NCBI RefSeq assembly: GCF_900176365.1
Contig: NZ_FWXY01000020.1
Span: forward strand, 27,947-91,946
Direction: 5' to 3'
DNA: 64,000 nucleotides
Source of the DNA: Desulfocicer vacuolatum DSM 3385
Lineage (GTDB): Bacteria > Desulfobacterota > Desulfobacteria > Desulfobacterales > Desulfobacteraceae
Shown here: piece by piece, positions 1 through 7,096 of the stretch
Position numbering within the stretch: the first letter of the stretch is position 1
Layout: the number at the start of each line of letters is the position of its first letter
Position numbers and translations under genes: made by a program
Notes under the pieces: generated by a model
What the model saw: only the letters and a program-made list of their open reading frames with translations
Told to the model about the DNA's origin: nothing
Database searches by the model: none

Positions 1-300
1 AAAAATATATTCCAATGGAATAAGATCCGGGCGGGTGGAAAGGATTTGACCAAACTTAATAAAGGTGGGACCAAGTTCTTCAAAAAGAAGTCTTATGCGT
101 TGGGACTGGGTTAAGGGTTCAAGCCATGGGGGTTTATCCTTTGAGATCATCTTAAGACCGATTTCAAGGTATTGATCAATTTTCAAGGCTTCAATAATAT
201 TGCCAAAACCATACTTAAAGATAATGGTTAATATCTGACGGTAACGGTTGATGTTCCGGTATGTACGGCCCACCACATCAAAATCTCTCAATGTCAGCAT
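1..300 (-). CDS. ABC1/UbiB (AarF) kinase-like protein, N-terminal part
   Basis: Only the first 100 codons lie in the window; the gene runs off the left edge on the minus strand. The translation begins MLTLRDFDVVGRTYRNI and contains GPTFIKFGQILSTRPDL, the opening signature of the ABC1/UbiB atypical kinase family, which supports quinone biosynthesis or related lipid metabolism in bacteria. An in-frame TAA three codons upstream of the ATG at 300 fixes that ATG as the first possible start, although the Shine-Dalgarno match is weak. No catalytic residues are visible because the kinase core is outside the window. An R1 repeat copy sits about 105 bp upstream of the start. Confidence 0.85.
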   Translation of the reverse strand, partial: MLTLRDFDVVGRTYRNINRYRQILTIIFKYGFGNIIEALKIDQYLEIGLKMISKDKPPWLEPLTQSQRIRLLFEELGPTFIKFGQILSTRPDLIPLEYIF

Positions 301-405
301 AAAAATTTAAATTTCCGATCAGAAAATATGTTTTTGTAATTAAACAAGTTCCTGGGCCTTTTTTCCATAAAGCAGATTCCGATGATTGAACCTTTAATAA
401 CAAAA

Positions 406-511
406 CTCAACTTTCGGTGTTCGCATTTCGTGGTGGGGTCACCCCGTCGGCACACTGAGCCCATAGGTACATTTAAAAATGCCAGCTTTGAAATGAAGCC
501 CGAAAGTTGAG
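406..511 (+). repeat. R1 element copy 1 (MITE-like, internally deleted)
   Basis: 106-bp element bounded by CTCAACTTTCGG and CCGAAAGTTGAG, a perfect 12-bp terminal inverted repeat. It is flanked on both sides by the 8-bp direct repeat TAACAAAA (398-405 and 512-519). Compared with the 183-184 bp copies at 37303, 59316 and 62804 it lacks the roughly 80-bp internal hairpin. Apparent reading frames here are repeat sequence, not a gene. Confidence 0.9.
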
Positions 512-806
512 TAACAAAACCAATGGGCCGGTTTTGCTCCGGTAAAATTTCCATTTTTTATAAATCCTCAATCCGTTCAAATGGGTATTGCAACCATTGA
601 TTTAGGAACTATGTATTTTATACCTGTGAGGATAAAATTAACTATACCGTATATTGGTCAGTGGAGCAAGACAGTCCTTGGTGTGCCCGGAAATGGAACT
701 GAGAAATGCCTTGACATCAATGACGCACTGCATCATATTTGTAGTTATGACACAATGCGTTATTTAAAGTTTGCGTTTTAAGTATAGTTTCACAGGAGAA
801 ATAAAA

Positions 807-1352
807 ATGACGACCAAAACAACTGAAAATAAATCCAGGTTTTATGTTGCACAAAGTATTCGCGATGCAAAGGAAAAAATTCAGGAAAAAATCAAAACCT
901 ATAATGAGAAGTATATGAAGGAACAACTTGAAACCGGACGTGGGTTCATCCATGAATTTAAATCAGATCCCGTTAAAACAGTTGATGACCTCATTGGTGA
1001 CAGCCACAATGTCATTCAAAAAATAAAATCCGCCCGCATGGAAATATTGCAGAAAAAAATGGATACAACAAAAAAAGATGTTCATCGGCAATTGGAAAAA
1101 ATCAATAAGACGACTCACACCGTATGTAAGGGAATTGAGGGTGACGCAAAATTGATTGCAGAGGATTTGCTTGATTTGGGGAAGAAAAATCTGGATAAAA
1201 TGTCCCTGAAAAAAAAGATTGAAAAAAAGATTTTCCAAGGCATTGATGCCATTCCTGAAAAATTGAACATTCCTTCAAAAAAAGACATTGATGATTTGCG
1301 GAACAGTATTAACAGGGTTAATCAAAAGCTCGACGGTCTTAATAAAAAATAA
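807..1352 (+). CDS. phasin-like coiled-coil protein
   Basis: 181-residue, lysine- and glutamate-rich, predicted largely alpha-helical soluble protein without signal peptide. It ends in a heptad segment (SKKDIDDLRNSINRVNQKL) of the type that closes phasins and PHA-granule proteins: a short S/T-K-x-D/Q-V/I start followed by a leucine/isoleucine zipper. The two following genes carry PhaR-type N-terminal domains and similar C-terminal zippers, so I infer a polyhydroxyalkanoate granule-coat role. The ATG at 807 is preferred over the longer frame start because AGGAG lies 8 nt before it. No PHA synthase is present nearby. Function is by similarity of layout and composition only. Confidence 0.6.
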   Translation: MTTKTTENKSRFYVAQSIRDAKEKIQEKIKTYNEKYMKEQLETGRGFIHEFKSDPVKTVDDLIGDSHNVIQKIKSARMEILQKKMDTTKKDVHRQLEKINKTTHTVCKGIEGDAKLIAEDLLDLGKKNLDKMSLKKKIEKKIFQGIDAIPEKLNIPSKKDIDDLRNSINRVNQKLDGLNKK

Positions 1353-1508
1353 TTTGCAGACGCAAGATGCTTAGCCCATAGTGCAACGTTAAATCTTAAT
1401 TTTAGGATAGCTGATTTTGAACCGGCAGGAAGTGCGCTGCTTTGGAAGATTATCATCCTAAATTTCAGACTTGACTCTGCAATAGTTTGGAATTATCGGG
1501 AGGGAGTG

Positions 1509-2018
1509 ATGTTAAAAATAAAAAAATATTCAAATGGAAAATATTTCGACACTGAAGTAAAAGAGTATATCAAGTCAGAAACCCTGGCTGCAATGGTTAA
1601 CAACGGAGAAAAAATTCAGGTTGTCTTGGCCAGAACAGGTAAAGATATCACCGAACAGGTCATTGAACAGCTCTCCGGAAAAGAAGAGCGGAAAAAAGAG
1701 GGGGGGGGTGCCCCAACAGATAAAGTGATGAAATGGGTGGGCGAAATCATTGATTCAAAAATAGACAAAGTAATGGACATTATAAAATTACCCACCCGGG
1801 AGCAGGTTGCCGGTCTGGAAGCAACCATCAAAGAATTAAATGATAAAATTGATGCATTGTCACAGGAGAAAACAATAAAAGAGAGTTTTGCTTCTCCAGA
1901 AGGCCAAGAGAAATCGGTGACAGAAAAAACTGTGGATGCGAAAAAAGTGCAAGCAAATGAGAAAATTCCAGATAATAAACTGATGGCTGACAAAAAGGTG
2001 GGGATAAAAACTGTATAG
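1509..2018 (+). CDS. PhaR-type polyhydroxyalkanoate synthesis regulator, copy 1
   Basis: 169 residues. The N-terminal 55 residues (IKKYSNGKYFDTEVKEYI ... GKDITEQVIEQL) match the PHA accumulation regulator DNA-binding domain, which in PhaR represses phasin genes and also binds PHA granules. The C-terminal half holds a zipper segment (REQVAGLEATIKELNDKID) and then a Lys/Glu-rich tail. A GGAGG block precedes the ATG; a GTG at 1506 is an alternative. A run of nine G residues at 1700-1708 lies inside the coding region between the two domains and could slip. Neighbours are a phasin-like gene upstream and a second PhaR-domain gene 24 bp downstream, so the three are probably one transcription unit. 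Confidence 0.75.
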   Translation: MLKIKKYSNGKYFDTEVKEYIKSETLAAMVNNGEKIQVVLARTGKDITEQVIEQLSGKEERKKEGGGAPTDKVMKWVGEIIDSKIDKVMDIIKLPTREQVAGLEATIKELNDKIDALSQEKTIKESFASPEGQEKSVTEKTVDAKKVQANEKIPDNKLMADKKVGIKTV

Positions 2019-2042
2019 ACCTTTTGGGTTTTTGAGGATGAC

Positions 2043-2633
2043 ATGCACCGCATCAAAAAATATGCAAATAGAAAGCTTTACGACACCACAGATAAGAAAT
2101 ATATTTCCAGAACACATCTTTCTGAATTGATCAGACAGGGCCGGGATATCGTTATAATTGACAATGAAACCGGAGAGGACTTAACCGCATCCATTGTTTC
2201 AGGCCTCATCGCCACCACAAAGGGGAAAGCCGGTGGGGCGGTTTCATCCAGCGTATTGATTCAATTATTCAGAAAAGGCGGGAATGCCTTGACCGATTAT
2301 GCCAAAAAATATGTCTCTTTCTGGCAAAAATCATTTACCATGGCTGAAGAAGAAATTGACGACATGGTCAAAGCTCTTGTGAAAAGTAAAGAAATCTCAA
2401 AATCCGAGGGCGTTCGATTAAAAAAAGAGGTCATTGGCTTTAGCACCGCTTTAAAGGAGTGGATTTCAGACACCATTGACAGGCGGTTAAACGAACTTTT
2501 GGCTGGAACTAATCTTGCCACCAAAGACCATGTGGCAGAGTTAAATTTAAAGATCACCACCCTGGAAAGAAAATTAAAAATCCTGGAGAATGAACAATTG
2601 AGGCGTGCAGAGGCGGTATCCAAAGAACAATAA
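2043..2633 (+). CDS. PhaR-type polyhydroxyalkanoate synthesis regulator, copy 2
   Basis: 196 residues. The N-terminus (MHRIKKYANRKLYDTTDKKYI followed later by GEDLTASIVSGL) is a closer match to classical PhaR than copy 1, including the K-Y-x-N-R-K-L-Y-D-T core. The middle is helical and the C-terminus carries a zipper (KDHVAELNLKITTLERKLK), so this and the preceding two proteins share the same type of C-terminal oligomerisation segment. GAGGA lies about 6 nt before the ATG. Likely a granule-binding transcription regulator of storage polymer genes. Which of the two PhaR-domain proteins binds DNA and which acts mainly on granules cannot be told from the sequence. Confidence 0.8.
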   Translation: MHRIKKYANRKLYDTTDKKYISRTHLSELIRQGRDIVIIDNETGEDLTASIVSGLIATTKGKAGGAVSSSVLIQLFRKGGNALTDYAKKYVSFWQKSFTMAEEEIDDMVKALVKSKEISKSEGVRLKKEVIGFSTALKEWISDTIDRRLNELLAGTNLATKDHVAELNLKITTLERKLKILENEQLRRAEAVSKEQ

Positions 2634-2736
2634 CAGGACAATTTCAAGTCTTATCCGCCAACAACCTGCAAACCATATTTATGAGGTCACAAAAACATAT
2701 GAATAACGGGCATCCATCATATGAGCCAAAAAGTAG

Positions 2737-2850
2737 TTTACACTTTTTTGAAAATTTTTCCTCAAAATGGGGACATTGTTCTTAAAAGTGTAAACCATAA
2801 ATGAAGCATGCCGAATAACGATATTAAAGGCCGATATAACGAAATCATAG
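2737..2850. repeat. R4 repeat copy a (TTTACA...TGTAAA unit)
   Basis: 58-bp core from TTTACACTTTT to AAAAGTGTAAA with a central AAAATGGGGA, then a conserved tail (AATGAA, ATGCC, AACG, TTAAAGG). The same plan recurs at 11156, 22919 and 32815 with core lengths of 57-59 bp. Confidence 0.75.
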
Positions 2851-2875
2851 CCGGTGCACCGGGGGAGAGTAAGTC

Positions 2876-2914
2876 ATGACTGCCATTGAATTTTTCCATG
2901 GGATGATGCCGTGA
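2876..2914 (+). other. 12-codon upstream ORF overlapping the patatin start
   Basis: ATG at 2876 with GGGGGAGAG 5-13 nt upstream encodes MTAIEFFHGMMP and stops at TGA 2912-2914, which overlaps the GTG start of the patatin gene (GTGA). It could couple translation onto the weakly initiated GTG. A 23-codon frame that starts in the R4 tail at 2809 ends at 2880, overlapping this ATG as well. Confidence 0.4.
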
Positions 2915-3801
2915 AAAGGGCATTGATATTGGCCGGTGGGGGGGCCAGGGGGGCTTTTCAAATGGGGGTCTGGAAATATCTCTCCCAGAAAAACTGGACA
3001 CCTGACATTATCTGCGGTACTTCCGTGGGGGCCATAAATGCCGCAGGCATTGGTTCCGGCCTGGATGTTCACACATTGATTCGGCTGTGGACCACCTACA
3101 ATCGCAGAAAAATATATCGCCTCAACTTGATTCCTTTTTTATGGTATTTGTTATCGGGTCGGGCATTAAAGCCCCTTTTGGATATCCGGCCCATGCAGTC
3201 CATGATTTTAGATTATATTGATTTTAATTGTTTAAAAAATAACCCCACAAAGGTGGTGATTTCCACCGTCAATCTTGTGACATCCCGTCCCTGCTTTTTT
3301 GATAATTCAGAAATAAAACTGGAACATATCATGGCATCCAGTGCCATGCCCATCCTTTTTCCCTGGCAATATATAGACGGAGTTCCCCACTGGGACGGCG
3401 GAACCATGGCAAACATTCCTTTGCAGGCAGCAGTGGATTTTGGTGCGGATGAAATTATTATTGTGCTGCTTTCACCCGTTGGCCACACCTCCCAGCCGTT
3501 GCCTGACAATGTTCCCACGGCATTGGAGGTTGTTTTTGAGCAATTTCTTTCTGGGTCCTATCACAATGCACTCATGGCCAATGGGTATGAAGACGGGGCA
3601 TTTTCATCTTTTTTGTTAGAACGGACAAAAAAAGATAAATCCTGTGACTTGCATGCCGGACAACCCAGAATTATAACCCTGGCCCCCGGAAAAATGCTGG
3701 GTTTTAAATCTTTGTTGAGTTTTTCTGTATCCCAGGCACAAGAGCTCATTGATGAAGGGTATAGAACGGCACATACCCATTTAAAATCATTCATAAAATA
3801 A
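2911..3801 (+). CDS. patatin-like phospholipase/esterase
   Basis: 296 residues. Patatin fold with the oxyanion motif GGGARGAF near residue 9, nucleophile elbow GTSVG at about residue 37 and the catalytic aspartate in WDGG at about residue 165, giving a Ser-Asp dyad acyl hydrolase (RssA family). No signal peptide, so probably cytoplasmic or membrane-associated. The GTG start has little Shine-Dalgarno of its own; an overlapping short ORF may deliver ribosomes. It follows the PHA-type genes in the same orientation, so a lipase role at granules is possible but is inference. Confidence 0.85.
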   Translation: MKRALILAGGGARGAFQMGVWKYLSQKNWTPDIICGTSVGAINAAGIGSGLDVHTLIRLWTTYNRRKIYRLNLIPFLWYLLSGRALKPLLDIRPMQSMILDYIDFNCLKNNPTKVVISTVNLVTSRPCFFDNSEIKLEHIMASSAMPILFPWQYIDGVPHWDGGTMANIPLQAAVDFGADEIIIVLLSPVGHTSQPLPDNVPTALEVVFEQFLSGSYHNALMANGYEDGAFSSFLLERTKKDKSCDLHAGQPRIITLAPGKMLGFKSLLSFSVSQAQELIDEGYRTAHTHLKSFIK

Positions 3802-3879
3802 AAATATGATTTCCTATTATTTTGAGTCTTCCCTTTCAATTAAACCTGGGGGGGTGGTCACAAGCTGGGGAAACTGTAA

Positions 3880-4356
3880 TTATTTGAACCTTTCATCGGA
3901 ACGTTTATTTTTCACCTGTTCATCACTGGCTTGCATCCAGCCAGAAGCACAATCATCCACGAAATCAAATTTTTTAATATATGGCTTAATATCCAATAAT
4001 GGGGTTCCATCAAGGATATCAATGCCCTTCACAAAAACTTTATTACCTTCCACCTTTATTAATTGGACGATAGATATTCCAATATGATTGGGTCTTAGCG
4101 GAGAACGTGTTGAAAAAACCCCCCTTTTTTTATCATCCATAAAGGGAACTACATGCAGCTCGGTTCGTGTTGCCATATGAAAACTATATAAAAGATATAT
4201 ATGGCTGAAACCGTCAAGATCTTGCAACCCTTCGATATATTTTTCGTCCACTGTCACATGTCCGACAAACTCGGATGCGCCTTTGGGTTGAATGGGCATG
4301 TCCTGGATTGATTTATGGGGAGAATGTATTGTTCCTATTGGATTGATGGTATGCAT
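3880..4356 (-). CDS. trmO: tRNA (N6-threonylcarbamoyladenosine37-N6)-methyltransferase TrmO family
   Basis: 158 residues, the compact form of the UPF0066/TsaA/YaeB family; TrmO methylates t6A37 in threonine tRNAs using S-adenosylmethionine. Recognisable elements are the N-terminal IGTIHSPHK, LDGFSHIYLLYSF and the core FSTRSPLRPNHIGIS, which is the most conserved stretch of the family. The C-terminal YIKKFDFVDDCASGW follows the usual DIKPY block. AAAGGA sits 7 nt before the ATG. E. coli TrmO has an additional C-terminal domain that is absent here. It is transcribed convergently with the patatin gene. Confidence 0.85.
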   Translation of the reverse strand: MHTINPIGTIHSPHKSIQDMPIQPKGASEFVGHVTVDEKYIEGLQDLDGFSHIYLLYSFHMATRTELHVVPFMDDKKRGVFSTRSPLRPNHIGISIVQLIKVEGNKVFVKGIDILDGTPLLDIKPYIKKFDFVDDCASGWMQASDEQVKNKRSDERFK

Positions 4357-4435
4357 TTGGGGGTTCCTTTGTTATATTAATGCTGACCGTTAGATTTTGA
4401 TTGTAAGAATAGTATATGATAGATTAATCCTGTTA

Positions 4436-5008
4436 TTAAAAGGGGGTGAAAGTAAACTTTTGCCCGCCAATGGTGGCTTCATACATTAATCCTCCTATTG
4501 TATGAACAAAGACAGCCATTCCCTTATAATAACTTACATCTGCCTGCTCACCTGTGGCAGGTCCGGCGCTGGCTCCGGCAGTGGCTCCTTCTGTTCCTGC
4601 TTTTGCTTGGGCACCTGCTGTAATTGCCACTGCTGATGCAGAGGCATCAAACTCAAAACTCCCACTGGTGAATTCTCTGTAGGACCGTTGGTCTTGAAAA
4701 AAGATGATTTGGCTGAATGCTTGTCCTCCAAATTGGAATCCTATACTCACCTTTGCAAGAGACGTTGTGCCAGTGGCTTTCCCGCGTTTATATACTTTCC
4801 CCTTTCCATAGGCTCCACCAATTCCGAAGCCGCCCTTTCCAATAGTGGGGAAGACAGCATATCCATAGCAATTCTTGAAAAATGGTTGAACCATTTTGGA
4901 TTGTTTAAAAACTGAAATCGTTTTTGAATAAGAATTGGCCGTTGCATTGCCAGAAAAGCAGAATAGAAGGAAAAGAACGAATATAAACAGTTTTTTAAAA
5001 AAAATCAT
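4436..5008 (-). CDS. secreted SYLF-domain (YSC84-like) lipid-binding protein
   Basis: 190 residues: a strongly hydrophobic signal peptide (KKLFIFVLFLLFCFSGNATA), then a SYLF/YSC84 domain that starts with the YGYAVFPTIGKGGFGIGGAYGKG block and includes GFQFGGQ. A low-complexity Ala/Gly/Thr segment (AGTEGATAGASAG) lies before the final strand pair. SYLF domains bind phosphoinositides or other lipids; in bacteria they are usually periplasmic or lipid-anchored. I chose the second ATG at 5008 because GAGG lies 6 nt before it; the ATG at 5020 is the alternative. The gene is monocistronic. Confidence 0.8.
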   Translation of the reverse strand: MIFFKKLFIFVLFLLFCFSGNATANSYSKTISVFKQSKMVQPFFKNCYGYAVFPTIGKGGFGIGGAYGKGKVYKRGKATGTTSLAKVSIGFQFGGQAFSQIIFFQDQRSYREFTSGSFEFDASASAVAITAGAQAKAGTEGATAGASAGPATGEQADVSYYKGMAVFVHTIGGLMYEATIGGQKFTFTPF

Positions 5009-5020
5009 AGAAAACCTCAT

Positions 5021-5408
5021 TTTACCAAAATTAATTCTAATTCCATCAACACACTAATTATCCAGATTTATTGCTTGTAAGTGTTTGTGCTACGCCCGGT
5101 ATGGGGAGGATAAATTTATGGATTTAAATCCCCTTAAGAGATTTACTGCTAACACAAATATCCACCGAAAACAAGGGCAGAAATGTGAGTGATCGTCTGA
5201 AGGAAGATGAGTGCCCATAAGGAAAATTGAAAATGGAATGGTAGTTTTTTCCCCCTATATTCTCCATGTTTTTTAACCATTGTTATTTTTTTGAATTGCC
5301 TTAATTTTAGATTAATTCAGGAAATGATATTGTGAGAAATAACGTGATAACTTAATAATTACATGAAGTAAAACAATGAAAAACAAAGTAGGTTAAAAAG
5401 GTGATATC
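5021..5408. other. 388-bp intergenic region
   Basis: AT-rich divergent spacer between the SYLF gene and the gene at 5409. I see no gene and no recognised RNA family. A weak long-range pairing (TTTGTG around 5085 with CACAAA around 5153) is the only structure noted. Confidence 0.4.
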
Positions 5409-5858
5409 ATGGAACAAAATTCAAGATATATATCTATTGTAATTTTGTCTGTTTTACTGGGCATTCTGATGACAGCTTCTTTTTCCATGGCAAATTCTAT
5501 TGGGATGGATGAAAAAATTGAACAGCTCAATGATAATGATAAATGGATAGAACCTGCAAATATGGTGAATTTCTCTGAAAGTAAGGGGAAACTTTTTTCA
5601 AGTATATCGAATTCGTTCGTTATGGAGTCAGGTTTTCAAAGGAATCATATGGATACACGGATTGTCCTTACAGAGATTGACAGCATCACTGAACTTGCAG
5701 ATGAACCCCTCAATTGCCGTATTGATAAAAATTCAAAAACAGCTGGATTAATGATATGTAATATCAATGGAACAAATGACGGTGATTCTTTTTTTAAATT
5801 TAAATCAATGAAATCAAGAAAAACTTTTCAGATTTTTCCAGAAGTCCCGTATTTTTAA
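5409..5858 (+). CDS. hypothetical secreted protein
   Basis: 149 residues, not recognised. The N-terminus (basic-poor MEQNSRYISIV, then an ILSVLLGILMTASFSMA core) looks like a cleavable signal peptide, so the product is probably periplasmic or outer-membrane associated. The mature part is acidic in its first half and has two cysteines (LNCRID and MICNING) that could form a disulfide. AAGGTGAT lies just before the ATG. The gene ends about 28 bp before the remnant of a cobalamin riboswitch and occupies the place where the 5' half of that riboswitch should be. Confidence 0.6.
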   Translation: MEQNSRYISIVILSVLLGILMTASFSMANSIGMDEKIEQLNDNDKWIEPANMVNFSESKGKLFSSISNSFVMESGFQRNHMDTRIVLTEIDSITELADEPLNCRIDKNSKTAGLMICNINGTNDGDSFFKFKSMKSRKTFQIFPEVPYF

Positions 5859-5885
5859 GCATGTGTAATTTTTTATAATTTCGTT

Positions 5886-5945
5886 GAGCAGATTGGGTGG
5901 GAAGGTGCGGTTGTAGGATGAACCGGAAGTCAGAAGACCTGCCTG
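5886..5945 (+). promoter_or_regulatory. truncated cobalamin riboswitch (3' half only)
   Basis: GGGTGGGAAGG, then GTAGGATGAACCGGAAG and TCAGAAGACCTGCCTG match the 3' half of the cobalamin riboswitch, in the same order and spacing as in the complete copy at 13328-13495 on the other strand. The 5' half (AAAGGGAA, CCGCTGTAA-type blocks) is missing; the preceding gene ends here instead. Probably a broken regulatory relic. Confidence 0.75.
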
Positions 5946-6011
5946 AACAAAATGGTTTATTTCTCGTGGCCAGAGAAAACCATAATATAATTTTAAAGGA
6001 TGAAAACGGAT

Positions 6012-6050
6012 ATCCTCAACCAATTTTGTATTGGTTGAGGATTTTTTTTT
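6012..6050 (+). terminator. intrinsic terminator
   Basis: Perfect 12-bp stem ATCCTCAACCAA / TTGGTTGAGGAT with a 7-nt loop, followed by a run of T. It terminates transcription from the 5409 gene and the riboswitch relic, and may once have been the expression platform of that riboswitch. Confidence 0.9.
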
Positions 6051-6126
6051 CTATTAAGCTATATGTGAGCCTTTTTATCTTTGATTTTCTGATGCTTGGG
6101 GGCATACCGGTTTAATGTGGTATAAA

Positions 6127-6252
6127 ATGAAAAAAATATTACTGACTCCATCTGCTCGGACCAATTGTAAAGACAAAGAACTGATTACCTTTCCTCAGTC
6201 CATTGGTACAGGGAGTATTGAAATTTTTCACTTGAGTTACTTTACCAAATAG
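6127..6252 (+). pseudogene. possible AraC-type regulator N-terminal remnant
   Basis: 41-codon frame MKKILLTPSARTNC ... FPQSIGTGSIEIFHLSYF followed by TAG. The FPxSIGxGxI-type phrase resembles the N-terminal region of AraC-family regulators that often follow cobalamin or iron control elements in sulfate reducers. No ribosome binding site is visible and no DNA-binding domain follows, so at best a relic. The identification is tentative. Confidence 0.3.
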
Positions 6253-6301
6253 ACGATTTCGTTAAAAAACAAACAAGAATTTCGAATTTTTTTTTATGAC
6301 A

Positions 6302-7096
6302 TCACCCGTCCAGTAAAATAAAAGGCTTACCCGACCGGGGATGCTGATCCACAAGAACCGGTGTTTTATACACCGTTTCAATGTATTCTTTGGTAATAAC
6401 ATGTTCTGGAGAACCGGTGCAAAAAACCTCCCCGGCCTTGCCGTTTAACAGAATCAGCCGGTGGGCATACTCACTTGCCAGATTCAGGTCATGCAGTACC
6501 ATGATCACCGACAGGTTAAATTTCCGGTTTAGACGTCTAATTTGATTTAAAATCACCGCCTGGTGGGTAATGTCCAGGTGGGAGGTGGGTTCATCAAGTA
6601 AAAGCAGGTCCGGCTCCTGCACCAGGGCTCTGGCAATGGCTGCCAATTGCTGCTGCCCACCGCTGATGGCATCCATGGATTTTTCTGCAAGATGCCCGAT
6701 GCCAAGCAGTCCCAGAGTCTCTTTTACCTTGTCAACATCCGCTTTTCGTTCAAAAAACTGATATCGTTTAAAATAGGGCAACCGCCCCATGAGCACATAG
6801 GCAGACACCGTCATGGGAGGCATGTCAATGGTTTGGGATACCCGGGCCACGGTTCTTGAGATGCGGGATCGGGATAATTTGCCAATCTCTTCTCCCTTGA
6901 TGAAAATATTGCCCTGCCGGGGTTTGAGCACGCCGCACAGGGTTTTGAGCAAGGTGGTTTTTCCTGACCCGTTGGGGCCTATGATGCTTATGATTTCTCC
7001 ATTTTGTGCCTCAAAAGAGATATTCTTGAGCACCGGGGTTTTTCCGTATCCACAGTAAAGATGGTCTGCCGTTAATATGGGGGCCTGGTCATTCAT
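6302..7096 (-). CDS. btuD: ABC transporter ATP-binding protein, corrinoid/iron-chelate type (BtuD-like)
   Basis: 264 residues. Walker A GPNGSGKTTLLK near residue 40, Q-loop region, signature ISGGQQQLAAIARALVQEP, Walker B LLLLDEPTSHLD and the H-loop VLHDLNLA are all intact. The family (FecE/BtuD/HmuV) energises import of cobalamin, haem or siderophores through a BtuC-type permease. Its ATG overlaps the stop of the permease gene by 4 bp (ATGA), so the two are translationally coupled. Position as last gene of a riboswitch-controlled operon with a CbiZ-containing binding protein argues for corrinoid rather than iron substrate. Confidence 0.9.
   Translation of the reverse strand: MNDQAPILTADHLYCGYGKTPVLKNISFEAQNGEIISIIGPNGSGKTTLLKTLCGVLKPRQGNIFIKGEEIGKLSRSRISRTVARVSQTIDMPPMTVSAYVLMGRLPYFKRYQFFERKADVDKVKETLGLLGIGHLAEKSMDAISGGQQQLAAIARALVQEPDLLLLDEPTSHLDITHQAVILNQIRRLNRKFNLSVIMVLHDLNLASEYAHRLILLNGKAGEVFCTGSPEHVITKEYIETVYKTPVLVDQHPRSGKPFILLDG

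Noticed and set aside
294..554. 86-codon minus-strand frame
   Set aside because: Encoded mainly by R1 repeat copy 1; the same protein text recurs in other R1 copies (37304-37552).
581..781. 66-codon frame on the plus strand
   Set aside because: No ribosome binding site, no recognisable sequence, and it overlaps the leader of the phasin-like gene.
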